From Dehalococcoidia bacterium (lineage in GTDB: Bacteria > Chloroflexota > Dehalococcoidia > GIF9 > AB-539-J10), in the NCBI GenBank assembly GCA_030615625.1, contig JAUWYX010000008.1, positions 1-64,000 of the forward strand: a stretch of 64,000 bases of DNA, read 5' to 3'. Below, piece by piece: positions 19,351 to 27,257 of the stretch. Both the position numbers and the translations under genes were made by a program. How positions within the stretch are numbered: the stretch's first letter is position 1; each line of letters starts with the position of its first letter. Under the pieces are notes generated by a model, which worked only from the letters and a program-made list of their open reading frames with translations, had not been told where the DNA came from and ran no database searches.

Positions 19351-21030
19351 ATGTTTACAGAAAGAACCCTGCAAGAGGTACAGGAAGCCAGGGAAAAATG
19401 GGAGAGGGAAGTAGGAAAGGCCAGAAGGCAGAAGGCTAAGAAGGGGAAAAGATTTTCCACCGTTTCCGACCTTGAGATAAAGGAAATTTATACCCCGGAA
19501 GATATCAAAGACCTGGATTTTTCCAAGGATATCGGCTATCCCGGCATTTTCCCCTTTACCAGAGGGTGTCAACCCACAATGTATCGAGGGAAAGAATGGA
19601 CCTTTCGCATGTTCTCCGGGATGGGTAGTGCCGAGGATACTAATAAAAGATGGCATCACTTGCTTAAGGAAGGTGAGACAGGGCTGAGCACTGCCTTCGA
19701 CTTCCCCACCTTGATGGGATACGATACCGATTCGCCTCGAGCTACGGGTGAGTGTGGGAAATGTGGCGTGGCAATTGACACCCTGAGAGATCTCGAGATT
19801 CTGACCCATGGAATTCCTCTGGATAGTGTCACTACTTCTATGACTATTAATCCCCCTGCCTCCATACTTTGGGCAATGTATCTGGTTGTTGCCGATAAAT
19901 CGGGGATAGGCTGGGATAAAATCGGGGGCACAATTCAAAACGATATGCTAAAAGAATTTATTGCCCAGAAGACATTTATGCTCCCACCCGAGCCATCAAT
20001 CAGGCTGATAAGCGATACCATCGAGTTCGGCACCCAACATGTTCCCCTGTGGAATCCTATAAGCATTAGCGGTTACCACATTCGGGAAGCAGGCTCCACT
20101 GCTATCCAGGAATTGGCTTTTACCCTGGCTGACGGGATAGCCTATGTCCAGGATATCATTGAGAGAAAGAAGCTGGATGTTGATTCCTTTGCCCCTCGTC
20201 TTTCTTTCTTTTTTAATTCTCACCTCGATTTCTTTGAAGAGGTTGCCAAGTTCAGGGCAGCTAGAAGGATGTGGGCTAGAATTATGAGGTACAGGTTCAA
20301 AGCTAAAAATCCTCGCTCTTGGTGGATGCGGTTCCATACTCAAACTGCAGGTTGCTCTCTGACTGCCCAACAGCCCTACAATAATATTATCAGGACTACC
20401 ACTGAAGCTCTGGCTGCGGTTCTGGGTGGGACACAGTCTCTACATACCAATGCCCTCGATGAGACCCTGGCTTTGCCTTCTGAATTTGCTGCTACTATTG
20501 CTCTGCGTACCCAGCAAATCCTCGCCGATGAAATAGGTGTCACTAACACCATAGACCCCCTGGCCGGCTCTTATTTTATAGAGTCTTTGACCAACAGGAT
20601 GGAGGAAAAGGCCTGGGAATACATCGATAAGATAGACAATATGGGAGGCATGCTTGCTGCTATTGATAAAGGTTTTCCCCAAATGGAGATTGCCGATGCT
20701 GCCTATCATTACCAACAGCAAATAGATAAAGGAGAGAAAGTCATGGTGGGAGTGAATAAACATGTTATTGAAGAAAAGGCTCCTCCCGAGATACTAAGAA
20801 TAGATGAAGAGGTTGAAGAAAGGCAGATTGCCAGGTTACAGGAAGTGAAAAAGGAAAGGGATAACCGCCGGGTGGTTCAAATTTTGAGTGACCTCCGTGC
20901 TGCTTCCAAGACGGACAAAAACTTGATGCCCTATGTTATAGAGGCAGTAAAGGAATACACTACTGAGCAAGAAATCTGTGATGTCTGGAGAGATGTCTTC
21001 GGGGAGTATCGAGACCCGGGATTCTATTGA
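19351..21030 (+). CDS. Methylmalonyl-CoA mutase, catalytic subunit
   Basis: 559 residues from ATG 19351 (GGGGC upstream; an in-frame ATG at 19303 lies inside the previous gene and is rejected). This is the TIM-barrel acyl-CoA-binding half only: GYPGIFPFTRGCQPTMYRGKEWTFRMFSG, STAFDFPTLMGYDTDSP, the MTINPPA loop, RFHTQTAGCSLTAQQPYNN and GGTQSLHTNALDE. The cobalamin-binding domain is encoded separately at 21137-21544. Together they interconvert methylmalonyl-CoA and succinyl-CoA using adenosylcobalamin. Related isobutyryl-CoA mutases share this split design and are not excluded. Confidence 0.93.
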   Translation: MFTERTLQEVQEAREKWEREVGKARRQKAKKGKRFSTVSDLEIKEIYTPEDIKDLDFSKDIGYPGIFPFTRGCQPTMYRGKEWTFRMFSGMGSAEDTNKRWHHLLKEGETGLSTAFDFPTLMGYDTDSPRATGECGKCGVAIDTLRDLEILTHGIPLDSVTTSMTINPPASILWAMYLVVADKSGIGWDKIGGTIQNDMLKEFIAQKTFMLPPEPSIRLISDTIEFGTQHVPLWNPISISGYHIREAGSTAIQELAFTLADGIAYVQDIIERKKLDVDSFAPRLSFFFNSHLDFFEEVAKFRAARRMWARIMRYRFKAKNPRSWWMRFHTQTAGCSLTAQQPYNNIIRTTTEALAAVLGGTQSLHTNALDETLALPSEFAATIALRTQQILADEIGVTNTIDPLAGSYFIESLTNRMEEKAWEYIDKIDNMGGMLAAIDKGFPQMEIADAAYHYQQQIDKGEKVMVGVNKHVIEEKAPPEILRIDEEVEERQIARLQEVKKERDNRRVVQILSDLRAASKTDKNLMPYVIEAVKEYTTEQEICDVWRDVFGEYRDPGFY

Positions 21031-21033
21031 ACT

Positions 21034-21070
21034 CTCCCTGAAGGGAGTCCCTTCTCCACTTGGTGAAGGG
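21034..21070. other. Tandem hairpins between the two mutase genes
   Basis: A short hairpin (CTCCCT-GA-AGGGAG, 21034-21047) is followed by a longer one (21049-21070, CCCTTCTCC/GGTGAAGGG with one mismatch and an ACTT loop). No T-run follows, so it may modulate the ratio of the two subunits or protect the upstream mRNA end rather than terminate fully. Confidence 0.45.
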
Positions 21071-21100
21071 TTATAATGAGGTAGGGTCACGATGCAATTA

Positions 21101-21129
21101 TGTAGTGCGAGGCTTTAGCCTCGTGCAAG
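21101..21129. repeat. Dispersed hairpin repeat, copy 2
   Basis: TGTAGTGCGAGGCTTTAGCC followed by TCGTGCAAG: the GAGGCTTTAGCCTC hairpin is perfect. It matches the first half of 12229-12280 and ends 8 bases before the small mutase gene. Confidence 0.55.
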
Positions 21130-21136
21130 GTTAAAA

Positions 21137-21544
21137 ATGAACTCAGGAAGAAAGATACGGATTCTAGTGGCCAAGCCCGGCCTGGACGGACATGACCGGG
21201 GAGTGAGAGTTATAGCCAGAGCTTACCGGGATGCTGGGTTTGAGGTGGTATATAGTGGCTTGCATCAGACGCCGGAGCAAATTGTCGCTGCGGCTCTACA
21301 AGAGGATGTTGACCTGATCGGGCTAAGCTGCCTCTCTGGAGCTCATATGTACTTATTTAAGCGAGTGATTGAGTTGCTAAGGGAAGACAAAGCAGATGAT
21401 GTAATGGTCATCGGCGGAGGCATCATTCCTGAAGAAGACATTCCTAAACTTAAGAAACTTGGAATCAAAGAGATATTTTTACCAGGCACCACTCTTGATA
21501 ACATAGTAGGCTGGGTAAGAGATAACGTTAAGCCACGCTGCTAA
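21137..21544 (+). CDS. Methylmalonyl-CoA mutase, cobalamin-binding subunit
   Basis: A 135-residue Rossmann-type B12-binding domain. The cobalt-ligating signature DGHDRG (canonical DxHxxG) is at about residues 18-23 in [15 protein letters not shown]; the nucleotide-tail pocket is seen in [13 protein letters not shown] and [19 protein letters not shown], ending with the IFLPGTT loop. It lies 106 bp behind the catalytic subunit and completes the mutase. No MeaB/ArgK chaperone or epimerase gene is nearby. Confidence 0.95.
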   Translation: MNSGRKIRILVAKPGLDGHDRGVRVIARAYRDAGFEVVYSGLHQTPEQIVAAALQEDVDLIGLSCLSGAHMYLFKRVIELLREDKADDVMVIGGGIIPEEDIPKLKKLGIKEIFLPGTTLDNIVGWVRDNVKPRC

Positions 21545-21700
21545 AGAATCCCCCAGGTAAAAAAGCTCTTTGCTGTTTGCCAGCTATAATACTCCCGTTA
21601 AATTGAGACCTATATATCTATATGAATAGAAGAGTGTCATCTTGCTGGATAGGGATGGGTTTATGTAGGTAATGCCCACAGGCAATAAAGGGAAGAGATA

Positions 21701-21922
21701 ATGACCAATAGAAGGCAACTAGACCAGCTCGACACTCCAGAGCCACTAATCCTGGATGAGGCTATGATTAGCCAGTGGCTGCAAGAGCACAGAGCAGAGT
21801 ATAATAATGCAACCGAGACCATCAAAGCCTGTATAATGAATTTTAGACTACATAGACGACACAGGAAGCTAGTCTGGGCTATCTATAGCAGGGCGGATTT
21901 TAGTCATCTTAAAGGAGGCTGA
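21701..21922 (+). CDS. Small hypothetical protein
   Basis: 73 residues (MTNRRQLDQLDTPEP to HLKGG), preceded by AGGGAAGAG at 21687-21695. It is rich in Arg, His and Glu, with no signal peptide, membrane segment or cysteine motif, and I do not recognise it. It lies at the left edge of the accessory region, alone between the mutase and the restriction-modification pair. The rest of 21545-22076 shows nothing else. Confidence 0.5.
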   Translation: MTNRRQLDQLDTPEPLILDEAMISQWLQEHRAEYNNATETIKACIMNFRLHRRHRKLVWAIYSRADFSHLKGG

Positions 21923-22076
21923 AAGGTTAGCGATGAACGCTCCTAGACAAAGATTATTGATAACATGCTAAAATACTATCGGGGACCATCCAACAGATTT
22001 GGAGCGGAGAACGGAAATTGCTCTTATTTACTATCGCACTACTTGATAAGTTACGATAGAATGACTTCTAGGTAGT

Positions 22077-22898
22077 ATGATGGCTACAACCCATAAGATT
22101 TACATTGGTGATGCCGAGACGATATTGAGGAAACTGCCTGATAATTTCTTTCAGTTAATGGTTACCTCGCCGCCATACTGGAATGTTAGAGACTACGGAC
22201 ATAAAGACCAGGTCGGGTTAAATGATGCCCTAGAAGAATATCTGCATAGACTGAATACAGTCTGGGCGGAAGTAGTAAGGACTTTGCTGCCCGATGGAAA
22301 GATAGCCTTAAATATTGCAAATGTTTATTATTCCGAGCCTGACGAAAAGCGTAGAACTACAGCTAACTTATCTCTTTTGACTTGGCAACAGTTGAATGAC
22401 TTCAAAGATTTAAGATTTATGGGAACTATTTATTGGCAAAAAACAACATCAAGAGATGGTGCTGTGCTCTTTGGGAGCTATCCCTACCCAACAAATTTCA
22501 TGATTTCAAATGCTGTTGAACCAATCCATATTTTTAGAAAAATTGGCAAGAGAGAAGTCCCGAAAGAAATTAAAGAAAGGTCAAAAGTCACGCCGGAAGA
22601 ATTTAGAAAATTTAGGGATGCTATCTGGAATGACATCAATGGAGTCGAAGACAAACATTGTGCTGCATATCCGTGGGAATTACCAGCAAGACTAATAAGA
22701 ATGTTTTCCTATGTGGAAGACTGGGTGCTAGACCCATTTTTAGGAAGTGGAACGACAATGAAGGCTGCAAAGGAATTGGAAAGAAATTCAGTAGGTATAG
22801 AATTGAACCCTGATTATTTGGAAAGAATTGAAGAAAAGGTAGGAATCAATCAGAGAAGCATGTTTGCTGGCACTGAATTTGAGGTAATTGAATCGTGA
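22077..22898 (+). CDS. DNA amino-methyltransferase (beta class), predicted N4-cytosine
   Basis: 273 residues. The catalytic motif TSPPYWN is near the N-terminus (SPPYW, residues 31-35) and the AdoMet motif DPFLGSGTT near the C-terminus (219-227), the order of beta-class amino-methyltransferases. SPPY is more usual for N4-cytosine enzymes, while DPPY/NPPY is typical for N6-adenine. It overlaps the following endonuclease gene by 4 bp (GTGA), so the two are translationally coupled. If the endonuclease cuts GCGC, which contains no adenine, the methyl mark must be on cytosine. Confidence 0.93.
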   Translation: MMATTHKIYIGDAETILRKLPDNFFQLMVTSPPYWNVRDYGHKDQVGLNDALEEYLHRLNTVWAEVVRTLLPDGKIALNIANVYYSEPDEKRRTTANLSLLTWQQLNDFKDLRFMGTIYWQKTTSRDGAVLFGSYPYPTNFMISNAVEPIHIFRKIGKREVPKEIKERSKVTPEEFRKFRDAIWNDINGVEDKHCAAYPWELPARLIRMFSYVEDWVLDPFLGSGTTMKAAKELERNSVGIELNPDYLERIEEKVGINQRSMFAGTEFEVIES

Positions 22899-23704
22899 GC
22901 AACTATGAATTGATCAGAGAGAAGATAAGATTAGGGTCTAGAACAGCAAAGAGTGGCTTTGAGAATGAGAGGGACGTTGCCGTCAAGTTCAATAATTGGA
23001 GAAATGATGAAGATTCTGAGCAATGGCTTACTATTATGGGCTACGACTTAAAGGAAATTGAAAAGGTCACGGCAATAGTTATAACAGGTAGTCACAAAAC
23101 AGATGTTCAGGTCCAGATAACAATTCATCTTAAGCAGGCTATTGCCGTAGAAAATCTGTCTATCAAATTAGTAAGCAATCCTCAAGGTTTCAATCAGGTG
23201 GATAAACGTTGGGTTGATAAATATGTTGAAATGTGGAATATCCCAGAAAACATTGCAGAAGCATTGAAGCTGTTTACGGGAGAGCTTAGCCCAAGAGGGA
23301 CAAGTTTAAGAGACCCAAGAAGAATGTTCTTAGACGAAATGGATACCCATACTCAAAGACTTATTGTTGATTTCTTTAGTGAAAACAAGATTTTGGTTGT
23401 TTCTGATATTCTAAAAGGGGGCGATGAATTCCCAGTTAACTGGATGATGGTAGTCTTGAAAAAAACAAAGGAAAATCCTGAATGGATATTGGAGCATATT
23501 AATCACGTCTTGAATTTCTTTGGTGGTGGTGCTGTCAGAATTACAGAGAGGGGCAGTCTAAAAATTGGCAGAATCACTATGCAAAGAAAAGGCGGGGATG
23601 GTGGTAGAGACACGTCGAAGATGCTCCAATTCAAAATAAACCCAATGGAACTATTTGGTTCTAAATACAGCGTTGAAACCGAACCTCGCTTAAATTTCAG
23701 ATAG
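22895..23704 (+). CDS. Type II restriction endonuclease, HinP1I-like
   Basis: 269 residues, GTG start overlapping the methyltransferase stop. From memory of R.HinP1I (G^CGC) the resemblance runs end to end: LGSRTAKSGFENERD near the N-terminus, FNQVDKRWVDKYVEMW (about 99-114), FTGELSP, RRMF, and GRITMQRKGGDGGRDT (225-240) followed by LQFKINPMELF (244-254). The PD-(D/E)xK-like core is seen as TD (Asp70), then 18 residues, then SIK (Lys91). HinP1I has Gln at the position that is Ser89 here. Cleavage of GCGC is inferred and not proven. This is the toxic half of a two-gene restriction-modification system. Confidence 0.85.
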   Translation: MSNYELIREKIRLGSRTAKSGFENERDVAVKFNNWRNDEDSEQWLTIMGYDLKEIEKVTAIVITGSHKTDVQVQITIHLKQAIAVENLSIKLVSNPQGFNQVDKRWVDKYVEMWNIPENIAEALKLFTGELSPRGTSLRDPRRMFLDEMDTHTQRLIVDFFSENKILVVSDILKGGDEFPVNWMMVVLKKTKENPEWILEHINHVLNFFGGGAVRITERGSLKIGRITMQRKGGDGGRDTSKMLQFKINPMELFGSKYSVETEPRLNFR

Positions 23705-23720
23705 ATAACTTTGACCAGCG

Positions 23721-23804
23721 ATGGGGGGAAAATCTCCCATTGGCATACTTGTTACCCTGGAAGAACCGGCAAGAGCGATGCTAGACGAAGCAGCAACGCT
23801 TGGT
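23721..23804 (+). pseudogene. Possible fragment of another DNA methyltransferase-like gene
   Basis: The 28 codons GKSPIGILVTLEEPARAMLDEAATLG resemble an internal segment found in larger bacterial DNA methylase proteins (IGI-x-TLE-x-PTxxM-x-EAA). No other part of such a protein is seen here. It runs in frame into the next gene, whose real start is probably GTG 23823. The match is from memory and short. Confidence 0.3.
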
Positions 23805-23822
23805 ATAACGAGGGATAAGATA

Positions 23823-24296
23823 GTGAAGAAGGTAGTAATTGGCATTGTCATAGTTGTTGCTGTTGCTCTGGTGATTGGCTTTGTCCCGATTGTGGCTACA
23901 GAGACTCATTACGATACGAGCCACTCAAGTTACGAAGTGGTAGATGTTTATACAACTGAACTCACTGCTGGCTATCTCCTTGTTTCGACACTCACGGGAG
24001 CAAGATTTGACCCCCTTCCTAAAGCCAATGTTGAAATCAAGAATACTGGTCAAGGAGCTGGATTATTCAGAGTCTATTTCTTCTTTAGTGAAGAATACTC
24101 TGGTTATGACTTAATCTACCTAGAATCTGGTGAAACAGGAGTGGCTACTTATACCGTGCTCCGTGATGCAACGATGAACCGTGGAGATTATCTGGACAAA
24201 ATTGCCGAGTGGGATTATGAGGTTACCCCAGTAGTCTTAAATCAGAATCCTGAAAAGGAAGTTTCTATATTTGAGTATCTACTCTCCAGATTTTGA
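23823..24296 (+). CDS. Membrane-anchored hypothetical protein
   Basis: 157 residues from GTG 23823 (GAGGGA lies eight bases upstream): a short basic start, one hydrophobic helix (VVIGIVIVVAVALVIGFVPIVA), then an outward beta-rich domain with a THYDTSHSSYEVVDVYTT region, a VEIKNTGQGAGLFRVYFFF strand pair and an SGETGVATYTV segment, possibly an immunoglobulin-like fold. The 3' end belongs to the four-copy degenerate repeat family; comparison with copies B and D suggests that the last about 10 codons are in a shifted frame relative to the ancestor. Function unknown. Confidence 0.55.
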   Translation: MKKVVIGIVIVVAVALVIGFVPIVATETHYDTSHSSYEVVDVYTTELTAGYLLVSTLTGARFDPLPKANVEIKNTGQGAGLFRVYFFFSEEYSGYDLIYLESGETGVATYTVLRDATMNRGDYLDKIAEWDYEVTPVVLNQNPEKEVSIFEYLLSRF

Positions 24297-24350
24297 GGCT
24301 AACTGGGTTTTCTCTATGAGCCAACATATTCGTGGCTAGGCGTAGCTAGT
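24268..24350 (+). repeat. Degenerate repeat family, copy A
   Basis: Begins with the 3' end of the membrane-protein gene and runs through CTGGGTTTTCTCTATGAGCC and CGTGGCTAGGCGTAG. It aligns with copies B, C and D downstream. A reading frame of the type SPDFEANWVFSMSQHIRG-stop is shared with copy B, so the repeat descends from a coding sequence. Confidence 0.65.
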
Positions 24351-24457
24351 ACCCGCAGTAGTGGGTGTCAATCACATCAAGACAGAGCTTTCCAAGCCAT
24401 TGATTATGCTTGGGCGATATAGTATGCTTAAGTTGTATAAGTAGGAGGTACAATTAA

Positions 24458-24646
24458 ATGAGCAAGTGGCATTATCATGTAGAAAAATACAACTTTAGAG
24501 AGTTAGTAAAACCAGGGTATTTAAATTCTCTTGGGGAAGAGGGCTGGGAACTGGTTTGTTTGAAGAGACTATCAGGAACTGAAAAAGCAACTCAAATGCA
24601 ATGGTTAGCAGTGTTCAAGAAGCAGATTGTAGAAAAAAAAGGGTGA
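24458..24646 (+). CDS. DUF4177-like small protein
   Basis: 62 residues with an excellent ribosome-binding site (AGGAGG, 24443-24448). The pattern WHYHVEKYNFRELVK, then YLNSLGEEGWELVCLKRL, then QWLAVFKK is that of DUF4177-type proteins, short alpha-beta proteins in which the GxEGWELV motif is conserved. Their role is unknown. It is the only apparently intact gene in the decayed stretch 24.3-26.2 kb. Confidence 0.7.
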   Translation: MSKWHYHVEKYNFRELVKPGYLNSLGEEGWELVCLKRLSGTEKATQMQWLAVFKKQIVEKKG

Positions 24647-24709
24647 CCATGATTTCAGTGTTACTGCCTTCCGTGTAGTCCAAAAGGCTGTATTATATCA
24701 ATTTCCACA

Positions 24710-24790
24710 TATTTGACTATCAAATCTTCAGATTTCAAGCCTGACTGGGTTTTCTATACGAGTCAATCGTATCACCGCTAGGCGTAGTAG
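24710..24790 (+). repeat. Degenerate repeat family, copy B
   Basis: Aligned with copy A over about 80 bases (TATTTGACTATCAAATCTTC, CTGACTGGGTTTTCTATACG, GCTAGGCGTAG). It keeps the frame SSDFKPDWVFYTSQSYHR-stop. Behind it, 24790-24882 also reads as an open, coding-like stretch (KLDSISDARKAVRNF onward) without a start codon. Confidence 0.65.
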
Positions 24791-24887
24791 GTAAGTTGGA
24801 TTCCATCTCTGATGCCAGAAAGGCTGTGAGGAACTTCGTAGAAGAGGTTAGAGATAAGGTTGTCAAAGCAGATTCAGTATGAGGCAG

Positions 24888-25213
24888 CTGGGTAGCTGTG
24901 TCTGTCTTGATAACCTTCATCTTAGCAACAGTCTACTATCTGGTACCTCTCCAGTTCCCCAGAAACAGCCAACCCAGACGGGAAAGCTGACATTACCAGC
25001 CTCAAACTCAATCCAAACATAGGCTCCAACAGGAGGAACGGTGAAAAACCTGACATCTGCGGACGGCGCACATGGCAGAGCCCACGCTGAAATGTCCTCA
25101 CCAAAGACTGCAGGAACGTTCACTGCAATCCGACCCAGTTGCAGGGGATCAATATTATTGGTGACTATGCCGCGGTATATCCCAAAGTATCGCGACGTGT
25201 TCTGACCACTCAT
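24888..25213 (-). pseudogene. Frameshifted phage/contractile-tail baseplate protein V-like gene
   Basis: The main frame (25213-24917, 98 residues) reads RYFGIYRGIVTNNIDPLQLG, then RIAVNVPAVFGEDISAWALPC, then PPVGAYVWIEFEAGNVSFPVW and GCFWGTGEVP. This is the OB-fold core of gpV/gp5-like baseplate spike proteins found in phage tails and extracellular contractile injection systems. It stops soon after GEVPDS, but another frame continues with AKMKVIKTDTATQL, the segment expected next in this family, so there is a frameshift near 24925 and the rest is missing. It has no tail gene neighbours and is a remnant of a prophage or injection system. Confidence 0.75.
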
Positions 25214-25254
25214 TTCTTATCTATTATACACCTGCTTTCACAAATACAGGCAAT

Positions 25255-25347
25255 GATTTTAGCTACCCACCAGTTTTTCTACGAGCCAATATCTTCGTGG
25301 CTAGGCTTAGGTAGCACAAATATCCCAGGGGGATACCCCATGCCAAT
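25255..25347 (+). repeat. Degenerate repeat family, copy C
   Basis: GATTTTAGCTACC, TTTTTCTACGAGCCAATATC, TTCGTGGCTAGGCTTAGGTA, then CCCAGGGGGATACCCCATGC. It matches copy D over the last 60 bases and copy A over the middle. No gene is seen between 25214 and 25559 apart from this copy. Confidence 0.65.
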
Positions 25348-25603
25348 CCTCGCTACCCACAACATAGGGACTATGCAATTAGGGCATCGGAATAGCCTTC
25401 CTTTGCTTACCAGCACAAAGGTGAATGCTTACCAATCTAGCTACGACCACGGATTGCTAGTCCCCTCGGAAGAAAGCCAATCAAAAGTACTGGGGTAGCA
25501 AGGGATTTTCCCCTTTCTTGCGACTAGTACTATGAGAAAGGTAATAGTACATTCGTACTATGAACAATACAGATAATTCTGCCAACGACGAAGAGCAATT
25601 AGC

Positions 25604-25690
25604 GACCGTACCGATGGATTACCGCGCTTTGCTGGCAATGACACGCCCACTGGTCATTACGGAAGACGCCCCCCTGTCATTGCGAGGAGG
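25604..25690. repeat. REP-like inverted repeat unit
   Basis: GCAATGACA (25635-25643) and TGTCATTGC (25675-25683) form a perfect 9-bp inverted repeat around a 31-base middle containing GGTCATTACGGAAGACG. The sequence type (ACCGCGCTTTGCTGGCAATG ... GTCATTGCGAGGAGG) is that of intergenic mobile-repeat units. An open frame of 104 codons runs across it but is not believed to be a gene. Nothing else is seen in 25700-25950. Confidence 0.45.
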
Positions 25691-25961
25691 GGAGGTTTTT
25701 CGCTTAGGCTTCGGAATCTGGCCTGAACCAGCCGATTGTCGCGCGGAGTTTGCCCTGAGGAAAGGCGAAATTCTTCGCTCTGAAGGTGAATGTGATGTAG
25801 CGGGGGAGTCTATCTCTGCCTTGGTCAAAACAGGTTCGAATTTGAAACTCAGAATTTGTCTTAATATGTCCTGAGCTTGTCCATTATGGAGGTATAGAAC
25901 CTCAAGCTATCCTCAAACTTCACTGAACTAGCGACTGGTATAATTTGGGTAAGGAAGGATA

Positions 25962-26062
25962 ATTTTGAGTATCTACTCCCCAGATGATTTCTTATAAGAG
26001 GCAATATATCCGTGGCTAGGCTTAGGTAGCACCAATGTCCCTGGGGGATACCCCCATGCCAA
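25962..26062 (+). repeat. Degenerate repeat family, copy D
   Basis: TTTTGAGTATCTACTCCCCA matches the start of copy A, and CGTGGCTAGGCTTAGGTAGC plus CCTGGGGGATACCCCCATGC match copy C. It therefore bridges the two other forms. Stops in every frame show it is not a gene now. Confidence 0.65.
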
Positions 26063-26165
26063 TATGTGAACAACCAGCTATGCCTTGTAAATAATCTAGC
26101 TTTGAATACCTGCTGCCCAGGCATCGCTGTTGGGGCTGACCTGACGGTGCAACACCCTCTTCTTG

Positions 26166-26194
26166 TTTACCAACTATAAGATTTGAGGTAAAAT
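26166..26194 (+). promoter_or_regulatory. Promoter of tRNA-Gly
   Basis: TTTACC (26166-26171), a 17-bp spacer and TAAAAT (26189-26194); transcription would start about 6 bases before the tRNA. Confidence 0.55.
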
Positions 26195-26206
26195 AGATTC
26201 AGTCTC

Positions 26207-26281
26207 GCGGGAGTAACTCAGTGGTAGAGTTCCTGCCTTCCAAGCAGGGTGTCGCGGGTTCGAGTCCCGTCTCCCGCTCCA
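26207..26281 (+). tRNA. tRNA-Gly (TCC)
   Basis: A 75-nt tRNA with GCGGGAG/CTCCCGC acceptor stem, anticodon loop CTTCCAA (anticodon TCC), T-loop GGTTCGAGTCC, discriminator T and encoded CCA. Its last 45 bases are repeated perfectly at 31926-31970, marking it as a probable integration site. Confidence 0.96.
26237..26281 (+). repeat. Attachment-site-like direct repeat, tRNA-proximal copy
   Basis: The 3' 45 bp of tRNA-Gly, from the anticodon loop to CCA, identical to 31926-31970 in the same orientation. The bases just outside differ on both sides. Duplication of a tRNA 3' half is the usual product of site-specific integration into a tRNA gene. Confidence 0.8.
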
Positions 26282-26383
26282 TCTAGCTTCGGTTCATCTC
26301 CGTTAGGAGATTACCTCCTATGTCACAAAGGGTTCTTAATTTTTGATATAATCGCCACCTTTTTCCCTGCTGACCTCCGAGGG

Positions 26384-27202
26384 CTAAGCCATTCCCTGTT
26401 CGATTATTTCCTCAACAGCTCTTGCCCAGCCCTCAGGGCCAATCCCCTCCACCCTGTGGAGATGAGGTATATCTATCTCCTCCCAAATCCTTCCCGGCTT
26501 TTGTACCAAGACGGGGATGTCCACTGCTGAGAGCATAGGTAAGTCATTGGCGCTATCACCTATGGCTATGGTCTCTAGCTGCCCTAGTTTACTACGGAAT
26601 AAGTCGATTAGAATTCGTGTGGCCTTACCTTTATCATTGGGTCCTGTTACGTCATAATAGCGGCCGCCAGATGTATAATTGAGGCCTGTTTTCTTTATCG
26701 CATTTAACACTCTATTAATCTCATCCGGTGTTCCCTCAAGATTTAGGGTCTCGTCATACTCCCTAGCTTTGGCTCGCTGTGCGGCCTCGAGATCCAAGCT
26801 CGTCAAAGATGCTACTTCCTCCGCACTCATATCACCAAAACCTCTAAAATTGACCCCGGTATCATCCCTTATCTGGGCCAGAATCTCTCTGATTCGGTGA
26901 TAGGGGATACCGAGTTCAATTACCTGGTAACCATCCTTAGCTTTATGATACTCAAAATCAAACGGGAAATAGCCTTGAGAAATGAAGACCGCCCCTCCAT
27001 TTTCCACGATGAAGGGGTCGTTTACCTGCAGCTCCTTTCGATATACCTCTTGCTCAGCTCTGGTCTTGGCCGAGCAGAAAATAATAGGAACCTCTTGGCT
27101 TCGTAAATGCTCTATGGATGGCAAAGCTCCTTCATAAGAGTAAGTTTCTAGGTCGAGCAAAGTGCCATCTAAGTCGGTGAAAATTACTGGTTTCAACTTC
27201 AT
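26384..27202 (-). CDS. mpgP: Mannosyl-3-phosphoglycerate phosphatase
   Basis: 272 residues from ATG 27202 (GGAAGGG upstream). A HAD-IIB phosphatase: motif I is FTDLDGTLLD near the N-terminus, motif II the serine of IIFCSAKTRAE, and the C-terminal motif IV GDSANDLPML. The ENGGAVFISQGYF segment and the large cap domain are typical of MpgP/YedP. It removes phosphate from mannosyl-3-phosphoglycerate to yield the compatible solute mannosylglycerate. It is the last gene of a four-gene minus-strand cluster with the synthase mpgS at the other end. Confidence 0.9.
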   Translation of the reverse strand: MKLKPVIFTDLDGTLLDLETYSYEGALPSIEHLRSQEVPIIFCSAKTRAEQEVYRKELQVNDPFIVENGGAVFISQGYFPFDFEYHKAKDGYQVIELGIPYHRIREILAQIRDDTGVNFRGFGDMSAEEVASLTSLDLEAAQRAKAREYDETLNLEGTPDEINRVLNAIKKTGLNYTSGGRYYDVTGPNDKGKATRILIDLFRSKLGQLETIAIGDSANDLPMLSAVDIPVLVQKPGRIWEEIDIPHLHRVEGIGPEGWARAVEEIIEQGMA

Positions 27203-27257
27203 CAAGCTTAACCCTTCCCATGAGCAAATCCCAGCTTGGCGTCATTCATTGGTTTAA

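Noticed and set aside
25139-25498. A 119-codon frame containing SSWLGLGSTNIPGGYPM
   Set aside because: It runs across repeat copy C and antisense to the baseplate pseudogene; the other repeat copies have stops in this frame.
25560-25874. A 104-codon frame with DYRALLAMTRPLVITEDAPLSL
   Set aside because: It is a translation across a REP-like inverted repeat, with no ribosome-binding site or recognisable domain.
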